64,000 bases of DNA from Shewanella waksmanii ATCC BAA-643 (GTDB taxonomy: Bacteria; Pseudomonadota; Gammaproteobacteria; Enterobacterales; Shewanellaceae): NCBI RefSeq assembly GCF_000518805.1, contig NZ_JAEH01000009.1, positions 1 to 64,000 on the forward strand, in the 5' to 3' direction. Positions within the stretch are counted from its first letter, which is position 1. Each line of letters opens with the position of its first letter. Shown here piece after piece: positions 58,331 through 64,000 of this stretch. The notes beneath the pieces were generated by a model. That model saw only the letters and a list, made by a program, of their open reading frames with translations. It searched no databases and was not told the origin of the DNA. The translations under genes and the position numbers were made by a program.

Positions 58331-58362
58331 AGAGCTAATGTTAAGAGCTAATGTTAAGAGCT
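58331..58362. repeat. 13-bp tandem repeat, about 2.5 copies
   Basis: AGAGCTAATGTTA is repeated at 58331-58343 and 58344-58356, and is followed by AGAGCT. It lies just after the stop codon of the DUF1624-type gene. Confidence 0.7.
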
Positions 58363-58373
58363 CCTGCCAAGTG

Positions 58374-59528
58374 CTATAAGTACTTTATCCAGGCTTGTTT
58401 ACTTTGGTGCTTGTACTGACTAAAGCGCTTTGTAGGAAAATACAGCAACACCGCCAACACTATGGTCATCAGCCAAACATAGCTCATACTACTGAAGGCA
58501 TAGAGCTCTCCATAGTTAGGGCCGCATAAATTTAGCGCTAGTTGATACAAGACGAGTAGCAGATAAAGGTGGACAATATAAAAGAACATCGGCGCTGAGC
58601 CGAAAGTCGACAATACTTTTCCAGTTTGCAGTTTAACCGACTCTAACGCTCTTAAGCACAGTAGCATTCCGCCAAGAGTAAACAGTAAAAAGGCTAATGA
58701 TGGCGGGTATTTAGTTAAGTTGAATATCGATTTAATAGTCATCGACAAACTTTCGCCCTGTTGCCAATCTAAGGTTTCACCATAGATATTCAGCCCGCGT
58801 AATATGGCAAACAACACAAAACACAATAACCCTAAGCCGATTAACCATCGGTGGCGCTGTTTATCATCAAAACTGGCGCTGTAAATGGGCCCCAACACAT
58901 AACCCAATAAAATCACACCTATCCAAGGTAAAACCGGATAACTGGCGCGAATGCCGATAAGATCATTGGGCAGAATATTGCCACGTTCATGCAGTATCGC
59001 CCATAGGGTGTAGCCCCATTCATCAGGTGCCAAAGTAATGGGAGTCAGCAGATTATGGCCAAACACAATAGCAATGCCGATTGCCGCCAACCAAGTTCTT
59101 GGCAACGAAATGAGTGCAGCTAACGCCAACATGCTGACACCGATCGCCCAAATAACTTGCAACCAAATCATCTGATAATTCCCCATCCACTGGAATGTAA
59201 TCACAGTGCATTCTAAGGCAATTAAAAACAGGCCACGTTTAATTAAGAAACTTCGCGCCGAACGCGGTGCGCCATGCTGAGGGTGACTATATAACCAAGC
59301 TGATACCCCGGTTAAAAACACAAACACCGGCGCGCAAAAATGCGCAGCAAGCCGACTGACAAACAGCTCGGTACTGGTTGTATCGAGCGCCATAGGATCG
59401 CTCACTTGCTGATGATAGAAAAATCGCTCTCTCACGTGATCTAATAACATGATCAACATGACGATTCCGCGCATGATATCGATACTATCAATACGCTTTT
59501 TAAGCACCGAAGGGCTCATAGCATTCAT
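58374..59528 (-). CDS. DUF1624/HGSNAT-type polytopic membrane protein
   Basis: The 384 residues have about ten hydrophobic segments. The start RIDSIDIMRGIVMLIMLLDHVRERF is the typical first block of the DUF1624/heparan-alpha-glucosaminide N-acetyltransferase-like family, and LAAHFCAPVFVFLTGVSAWLY is the second. Such proteins are thought to move acyl groups across the membrane to sugars; no substrate is known here. It shares the general area with a DUF418 gene, another acyltransferase-3-like family, but is on the other strand and not in one operon. Confidence 0.85.
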   Translation of the reverse strand: MNAMSPSVLKKRIDSIDIMRGIVMLIMLLDHVRERFFYHQQVSDPMALDTTSTELFVSRLAAHFCAPVFVFLTGVSAWLYSHPQHGAPRSARSFLIKRGLFLIALECTVITFQWMGNYQMIWLQVIWAIGVSMLALAALISLPRTWLAAIGIAIVFGHNLLTPITLAPDEWGYTLWAILHERGNILPNDLIGIRASYPVLPWIGVILLGYVLGPIYSASFDDKQRHRWLIGLGLLCFVLFAILRGLNIYGETLDWQQGESLSMTIKSIFNLTKYPPSLAFLLFTLGGMLLCLRALESVKLQTGKVLSTFGSAPMFFYIVHLYLLLVLYQLALNLCGPNYGELYAFSSMSYVWLMTIVLAVLLYFPTKRFSQYKHQSKQAWIKYL

Positions 59529-59705
59529 TAATTATAATCTCTTGGTCAATATACTACTGAAAGCTATGCCAGCGCACCCGTCTTATGGTTGCAAAATGCA
59601 GCTGGCAAGCCTATGCCTACTCCCCAATGTCATTGACTTGATAGCCGAACAACATGCGGTGATAAATAGGCTCAAATTGGAAAGGTAACGTTAAATATAA
59701 ACGTT

Positions 59706-60008
59706 TCAGCAGCTAACCGGCGGTGCCCGACTAAGGTAAAAGGCCGTGTAAACATCATTAAATAAATGATGACTTGGGCTGAGATAAACCGTAAAAGAGT
59801 TTACGCTAATCAACTGCAGTGGCTGATAGGGTAAGCCTAACTGCTGTTGATATTTGTGAACACATAACGCGCAGGTGACTAATGAATCACTACTATGCTG
59901 CGCAACATGAGTAATGCTATGGGCAGCAGACACAACTGAAACAAACACCATTATGGCCAACAGCCACAATGATATGCTCCGTCGATATCGCGCTAACCTC
60001 GTCACCAC
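59706..60008 (-). CDS. Small exported protein with CxxC and His motifs (DUF2946-like)
   Basis: The 100 residues have an N-terminal hydrophobic signal (about 11-28), then HSITHVAQH, a CALC motif near 46-49, a variable middle, and an ending with YLSRAPPV. This pattern resembles DUF2946-type proteins, which often sit near copper or TonB-receptor genes; the link is from memory and weak. The His and Cys residues could bind a metal. It lies 177 bp upstream of the DUF1624-type gene. Function unknown. Confidence 0.6.
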   Translation of the reverse strand: MVTRLARYRRSISLWLLAIMVFVSVVSAAHSITHVAQHSSDSLVTCALCVHKYQQQLGLPYQPLQLISVNSFTVYLSPSHHLFNDVYTAFYLSRAPPVSC

Positions 60009-60321
60009 TGCTCACCTATTTTGCTCACCTATTGTGAGCCCGCTTAAACAAAGGCCACGAGTATAGGTTAATCAAACTAAAAATGTAATTGTGCTGCTAG
60101 CAAAAACCGCAGTTAAATGGAGTTAAAGAACATGCCAGCCCCTTGGCAAGCGCCTGATAATGAACTCAATCCCTCAGCCATGTTCTGCAACGTTTAATGG
60201 CGCCAAAATGGGGCGCTGCCAACATGAAGTTAGCTCATTGGCTCTAGTAATAAAATCTAATCTGTAATACCTTGATAGCGTTAATAAATTGAATTTTCAG
60301 AACCTTTGTTATGGACAACGA
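60009..60321. other. Divergent intergenic region, 313 bp
   Basis: It should contain the promoters of the small exported protein and the DUF418 gene. I cannot place them with confidence, and I see no repeat, hairpin or small gene. Confidence 0.45.
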
Positions 60322-61548
60322 ATGACCAACGCCACAGGATTAACCAAGCCACCCCAAGCACCTTTACCAACCACTCGCCCAACGACAAGCTTAGCGACCG
60401 AACCTCACGCACAGGATCATACGCAGCGCTCAGCCAATCTAGATGCAATTCGTGGTTTTGCCTTGTTAGGCATCTTTTTCATGAATATCTATTTCATGGG
60501 CAATAATTTCTATGGCTACGCGCCGCATCAGCCACAAATTGCAAGCGATGTGATTGTCGAAGTACTAAGTAACTTTTTGGTTGAAGGACGGTTTATCAGT
60601 TTATTTAGCCTGCTTTTTGGAGTCGGCCTTTATATCCAATGCCAACGAATTGAACTGGATGAGCGACGCTCCATAGCACAAGTAAAGAGCAGACTGCGCT
60701 GGTTAATCGTGTTTGGCTTGGCGCATGGCCTACTGATTTTTTCTGGTGATATTTTGTTAACTTACGGCCTTTGCGGACTGCTGGCGCTTTGTTATATCGA
60801 TTATCAACCTGAGCAATTGTTCCGCAAAGCCACTCAGTTTATTGTGATTGCTTTTGCCGTCATCGCCCTAGTCTCCATTACGATAGAATCTGATGGCTAT
60901 TACCGCGGCTCTGAACTATTTTTAGAGCAGCTAACCATTTGGACGGGCTCATATAGCGATCAACTGCAAGCCCAAGCAATCATGATGGCTTACATGGCAT
61001 TAGTCATTCCACTTACCCTGCTGTGGTACAACGGCGCACTGATGCTGATCGGCATTGCCTTGTATAAACGTGGCCACTTCGTCAACGGATTTTCCACCAG
61101 CCAGTTGCTTTTGATATTGATACTATCTTGCCTGTTAGCGCTGATAGATACCCTACTTGGTTTTAGCTCATCTGCCGTATTACAAGAATTAGCTAACCTA
61201 TTTATGATGTTAGGGGCGATTCCTATGGCACTGATTTATATACATGTGCTCATAAAACTATGCCAAAACCGGCACCATTACCTAACATGGCTGCAGCAAG
61301 TCGGTAAGTTATCGCTAAGCTTATATATTCTTCAATCAATAGTAGGCATTATGCTATTTCGTCATTGGATGCCTGACTGGCAGCTTAGCTTTGATCGTTG
61401 GCATTACATGCTAGTCGCTGTGATATATACCTTGGTACAAATTGGCTTCGCCTGCGTGTATTTTAACTACTTCAAACAAGGACCTTTAGAGTACTTGTTA
61501 CGTAGGCTCAGCCAGAAAACCAAGCTGCAAGGCAAAAGCACCACATGA
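60322..61548 (+). CDS. DUF418 family polytopic membrane protein
   Basis: About 408 residues. After a Thr/Pro-rich cytoplasmic tail, the DUF418 pattern begins: ANLDAIRGFALLGIFFMNIYFM (near 45), then LFSLLFGVGLYIQ. The C-terminal conserved domain has GKLSLSLYILQSIVGIMLF (near 343) and GPLEYLLRRLS at the end. It has about ten membrane helices. The family is annotated as possibly involved in transport or acyl transfer without firm evidence. ATG 60322 has GGA upstream; TTG 60289 is the alternative. The YceI lipoprotein gene follows after about 60 bp. Confidence 0.87.
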   Translation: MTNATGLTKPPQAPLPTTRPTTSLATEPHAQDHTQRSANLDAIRGFALLGIFFMNIYFMGNNFYGYAPHQPQIASDVIVEVLSNFLVEGRFISLFSLLFGVGLYIQCQRIELDERRSIAQVKSRLRWLIVFGLAHGLLIFSGDILLTYGLCGLLALCYIDYQPEQLFRKATQFIVIAFAVIALVSITIESDGYYRGSELFLEQLTIWTGSYSDQLQAQAIMMAYMALVIPLTLLWYNGALMLIGIALYKRGHFVNGFSTSQLLLILILSCLLALIDTLLGFSSSAVLQELANLFMMLGAIPMALIYIHVLIKLCQNRHHYLTWLQQVGKLSLSLYILQSIVGIMLFRHWMPDWQLSFDRWHYMLVAVIYTLVQIGFACVYFNYFKQGPLEYLLRRLSQKTKLQGKSTT

Positions 61549-61609
61549 GGCTAGCATCGCGGGTTTTACCTGGATTAACAAATAAACAAACAAAATTGAG
61601 CAAACATAG

Positions 61610-62239
61610 ATGAATACAATGCGTGTTATCAAACCCCCAATTTTTATCATGCTAAGCCTATGTTTAACGGCTTGTATCAGCTGGGTGACACCGGATGTTG
61701 AGCCACAATTGCCTGAGCTGCAGCAAGGTGAGTATCAGCTCGATCCAAATCATGGTCGATTATTGTTTAAAATAGGCCATTTAGGCTTGTCGACTTATGT
61801 CGGTCGATTCAATCAATTTGACGCCAGTTTAGATTTTACCCCCCAAAACATGGCCCAAGCTAAGTTGTCGGCCGTGGTAGATATGAGCTCCATTGATATC
61901 AATAACACTAAACTAGAAGAGACTTTACGCGGCGGCAATTGGCTTAATGTTAATCAATATCCGCAAGCGGTATTTGTCAGTGACAGCGTGACCCCTATAA
62001 CTGCCAGCCAATTTAGTTTTAATGGCCAATTGACCTTTCGTGGGATCAGCAAGCCTGTTAGCTTTAACGCCACCTTTCACGGTGGCGCAGATAATTGGAT
62101 GACAGGTAAATACACCTTAGGTTTTAGCGCCACTGGCACCATCAAGCGTTCTGATTTTGATATGGGCAGTTATGTCCCTATGGTGGATGATGAAGTCACC
62201 ATTGAAATCTATGCTGAATTTTTGAAAAATCGCGGCTAA
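61610..62239 (+). CDS. YceI-family lipoprotein
   Basis: The 209 residues start with a lipoprotein signal (FIMLSLCLTAC, Cys at about 22). A YceI lipocalin-like barrel follows, with GEYQLDPNHGRLLFKIGHLG (near 41) and SVVDM-type strands, then LRGGNWLNVNQYPQAVF and the closing GTIKRSDFDMG. YceI proteins bind polyprenyl-type lipids in the periplasm; most are soluble, so a lipid anchor is a variation. It follows the DUF418 gene on the same strand and may share its transcript. Confidence 0.88.
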   Translation: MNTMRVIKPPIFIMLSLCLTACISWVTPDVEPQLPELQQGEYQLDPNHGRLLFKIGHLGLSTYVGRFNQFDASLDFTPQNMAQAKLSAVVDMSSIDINNTKLEETLRGGNWLNVNQYPQAVFVSDSVTPITASQFSFNGQLTFRGISKPVSFNATFHGGADNWMTGKYTLGFSATGTIKRSDFDMGSYVPMVDDEVTIEIYAEFLKNRG

Positions 62240-62246
62240 AGCCGGA

Positions 62247-62846
62247 TTACCCATCAGTGTCAGTTAGCATTTTCTCGGTTCGCTGTTGCCAACGCAGCAA
62301 CTCTTTTTGATCCCGAGTAACCGTTTGCCCTTGCAACTGTGCCTGCTGTACATGGTTTGCCAACATCTGCTCGGCATTGAGCTCTAACTTTTCTAACAAC
62401 TGCAGCAACTGCGCTTGTTCCTGTGCTGTGATCCCCTGCATCAACTGGGTTTGACGTTGCTGCATATGCAGTACAACTTTGTCATATATCAACTGCCCCG
62501 CCGCAGTTATTTGAACGGGTTTACTGCGCTGTTTATCTGCACTGGATGCCGCTTCGATATAACCAGCTTGCAATAAGCTGTTGATGGCGCGATTAACTGA
62601 GTATGGATCCAGCCGAGACTGATACGCAACATCGGCCGCATTAATGGGACCGTAACTGCCAACATTCAGCAACACCCTTATCTCGCGTGTTTGTAACTGC
62701 GTCTGCTGGCCAATTTTAGCATCACGATCAATTGCCAGTAGATTACTGGTTATGGCCACTCGATAAGGAATATGCTGATATAAATCAAATAGTTCCTCAT
62801 CATTGATAGCTAATTGAAACGCGCCTTGACGCTGATTAGTGGTCAT
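62247..62846 (-). CDS. MarR-family transcriptional regulator
   Basis: The 199 residues are longer than a minimal MarR. A winged helix lies at about 45-105 (INAADVAYQSRLDPYSVNRAINSLLQAGYIE, wing KQRSKPVQITAAGQ). It is followed by a Gln/Leu-rich helical tail (about 115-190) that may form a coiled coil. It is divergent from the AhpD-like gene. The 30-bp palindrome at 62908-62937 lies between them and is the obvious operator. Ligand unknown; oxidants are plausible given the neighbour. Confidence 0.85.
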   Translation of the reverse strand: MTTNQRQGAFQLAINDEELFDLYQHIPYRVAITSNLLAIDRDAKIGQQTQLQTREIRVLLNVGSYGPINAADVAYQSRLDPYSVNRAINSLLQAGYIEAASSADKQRSKPVQITAAGQLIYDKVVLHMQQRQTQLMQGITAQEQAQLLQLLEKLELNAEQMLANHVQQAQLQGQTVTRDQKELLRWQQRTEKMLTDTDG

Positions 62847-62907
62847 ACTTGTTCCCTGTGGAATGCTTTTTACGCTGAATAATTAGACAACACCCTGAAC
62901 ATTGCGC

Positions 62908-62937
62908 TAAGTTATGTTGCATATGCAACATAACTTA
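62908..62937. promoter_or_regulatory. 30-bp perfect palindrome, probable MarR operator
   Basis: TAAGTTATGTTGCAT is followed directly by its exact reverse complement ATGCAACATAACTTA. The core TTGCATATGCAA has the form of many MarR-family sites. It lies 61 bp before the marR start and 20 bp before the AhpD-like ATG, and so can control both. Confidence 0.8.
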
Positions 62938-62956
62938 AACAACATTGAGGAATATT

Positions 62957-63547
62957 ATGGCGCTAGTTAACCCCCTAACTCAAGATGCAAATGCAGAAGT
63001 CGCTGAGCTGGCGAAGTTTTTTAACGAAACTTTAGGGTTTTGCCCTAACAGTGTGCTGACAATGCAGATCCGCCCTGCCATTGCCCGCTCGTTTATCAAC
63101 CTCAATAAGGCCGTTATGGAAAATCATGGCCGAGTGACCGCTGAGCTTAAACGCTTAATCGGTTATATCACCAGCGCCAATACCGGTTGTCGCTACTGCG
63201 AAGCCCACACGATCCTTGCCGCTAAGCGTTACGGCGGCAGTGATGGCAGACTGAACAATATTTGGCAATTTAGGCAGAGCGATCTGTTTACCTCTGCTGA
63301 AAAAACCGCATTTGAGTTTGCTCTTGCCGCATCTAGCGTCCCTAATGCTGTGGATGCCAGCATTAGCCAAGCAATGAACGAATATTGGGATGAAGGCGAG
63401 ATTGTAGAAATTCTCGGGGTGATCTCACTGTTTGGTTATCTAAATCGTTGGAACGACTCGATGGCAACCACACTTGAAGAGGGAGCAATTAGCGCCGGTG
63501 AAGCGCATCTTAAACAAAACGGATGGCAAGTCAGTAAGCACCTATAA
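62957..63547 (+). CDS. AhpD-like/carboxymuconolactone decarboxylase family protein
   Basis: The 196 residues form an all-helical CMD/AhpD-like protein. The active-site block is NTGCRYCEAHTILAAKRYG, with the CxxC pair and His of the AhpD proton relay. The usual upstream helix LKRLIGYITSA precedes it, and the C-terminal EILGVISLFGYLNRWNDSM is typical of the peroxidase-related subfamily. Such proteins reduce peroxides or act as redox partners. ATG 62957 follows TGAGGA closely; TTG 62945 would overlap that site. The MarR-type regulator faces it across the palindrome. Confidence 0.87.
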   Translation: MALVNPLTQDANAEVAELAKFFNETLGFCPNSVLTMQIRPAIARSFINLNKAVMENHGRVTAELKRLIGYITSANTGCRYCEAHTILAAKRYGGSDGRLNNIWQFRQSDLFTSAEKTAFEFALAASSVPNAVDASISQAMNEYWDEGEIVEILGVISLFGYLNRWNDSMATTLEEGAISAGEAHLKQNGWQVSKHL

Positions 63548-63565
63548 GCGTAATTTACACCATAA

Positions 63566-63604
63566 AAAAACCGAACCCTAAATCAAATTTAGGGTTCGGT
63601 TTTG
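63566..63604. terminator. Bidirectional Rho-independent terminator
   Basis: A 17-bp perfect stem (AAAACCGAACCCTAAAT / ATTTAGGGTTCGGTTTT) has a 3-nt loop and A and T tracts on both sides. It lies between the converging AhpD-like gene and ybiT. Confidence 0.92.
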
Positions 63605-63630
63605 TCTATCTTAACAGCAGTTGTTGAAGG

Positions 63631-64000
63631 TTACTCTTCAACACCTTTGCTTTTAAGAAACTCTTCATAACTGCCTTTAAAGTCATTGACACCTTTATCT
63701 GAGATTTCAATGACTCGTGTTGCTAATGAAGATACAAACGCGCGGTCATGACTGACGAAAATCAATGTGCCTTCGTACATCTCTAACGCGTTGTTTAATG
63801 ATTCAATCGATTCCATATCTAAGTGGTTAGTCGGTTCATCCATCACCAAAATATTCGGCTTTTGCATGATCAACTTACCAAATAACATACGGCCTTTTTC
63901 ACCACCAGATAGTACTTTGACCGACTTTTTAATGTCGTCTGAACTAAACAGCATACGGCCTAGGTAACCCCGTACCGATTGATCGTCATCTTCAGGTTTA
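63631..64000 (-). CDS. ybiT: ABC-F ATPase YbiT, C-terminal part (runs off the window)
   Basis: About 123 C-terminal residues are visible, and the frame is open to the window edge. The second ATPase domain shows the ABC signature [14 protein letters not shown], the Walker [13 protein letters not shown] and the switch [17 protein letters not shown]. The sequence is very close to the end of E. coli YbiT, an ABC-F protein acting on the ribosome. There are no membrane segments, as expected. The N-terminal half lies beyond 64000. Confidence 0.93.
   Translation of the reverse strand, partial: KPEDDDQSVRGYLGRMLFSSDDIKKSVKVLSGGEKGRMLFGKLIMQKPNILVMDEPTNHLDMESIESLNNALEMYEGTLIFVSHDRAFVSSLATRVIEISDKGVNDFKGSYEEFLKSKGVEE

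Larger units (their letters stand above)
58046..58373. other. Intergenic region, 328 bp
   Basis: It lies between the DUF1624-type gene and the SCO gene, both on the minus strand. It holds a terminator (58159-58190) and a short tandem repeat (58331-58362). No small gene can be supported. Confidence 0.55.

Overview
The window looks like chromosomal DNA of a marine gammaproteobacterium, most probably a Shewanella or close relative. The reasons are the gene order aat-bpt-infA-clpA/clpS-cspD-icd (monomeric type), the ppsA/ppsR/aroH group with ydiJ beside it, the acnD-type methylcitrate operon, a leucine dehydrogenase, a ribosomal-oxygenase gene after purB, and yejK/yejL/yejM. The genus is inferred from remembered gene order and protein similarity; no search was run. 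Most of the window is ordinary core genome.

Layout. 1-147: right end of an IS3-family element, stopping 6 bp before the nif3 stop codon. 154-5383: nif3-like, a small Ala/Lys-rich protein, pdxY, a glycine-zipper envelope protein, the N-degron transferases aat and bpt, and infA. 5505-8561: clpA-clpS facing cspD. 8838-16992: monomeric icd, rluE, nudJ, mnmA, hflD, purB, roxA. 17093-21166: small genes, leucine dehydrogenase behind a 20-bp palindrome, a MarR regulator and a DUF1285 protein. 21156-28854: ydiJ, ppsA, ppsR, aroH. 28937-34995: lipoprotein, secreted M9 collagenase, LysE exporter, DUF1415, RNase HI. 34996-36437: a 1.4-kb AT-rich stretch with no convincing gene but a perfect FNR/EtrA-type site. 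36438-40608: chemoreceptor, porin and two solute-binding-type periplasmic proteins. 40817-47569: the propionate operon gntR-prpB-prpC-acnD-prpF. 47833-55451: LETM1-like protein, M17 aminopeptidase, M23 peptidase, tandem T-fold protein, yejK, yejL, yejM. 55655-55731: tRNA-Pro(GGG). 55907-64000: SCO-chemoreceptor pair, two polytopic membrane proteins, YceI lipoprotein, a MarR regulator facing an AhpD-like gene across a 30-bp palindrome, and the 3' end of ybiT.

How the genes connect. ClpS/ClpA and Aat/Bpt are the adaptor, protease and tagging arms of the bacterial N-degron pathway and sit within 5 kb. PpsA, its regulator PpsR and AroH link PEP synthesis to aromatic amino acid synthesis. Leucine dehydrogenase and the methylcitrate operon both serve branched-chain amino acid catabolism, and their upstream regions share the core ACGTTAACGT, which suggests common control.

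Mobile and repeated DNA is sparse: one IS3 end, and a small non-autonomous repeat family with TA-flanked ends. Two full copies of this family lie in opposite orientation, with two solo ends elsewhere. I see no prophage, CRISPR array or obvious defence island. The points most worth a second look are the FNR-box region at 34996-36437, the SCO/His-rich-membrane chemoreceptor pair at 55907-58045, the regulatory palindromes at 17613, 47595 and 62908, and the repeat family.
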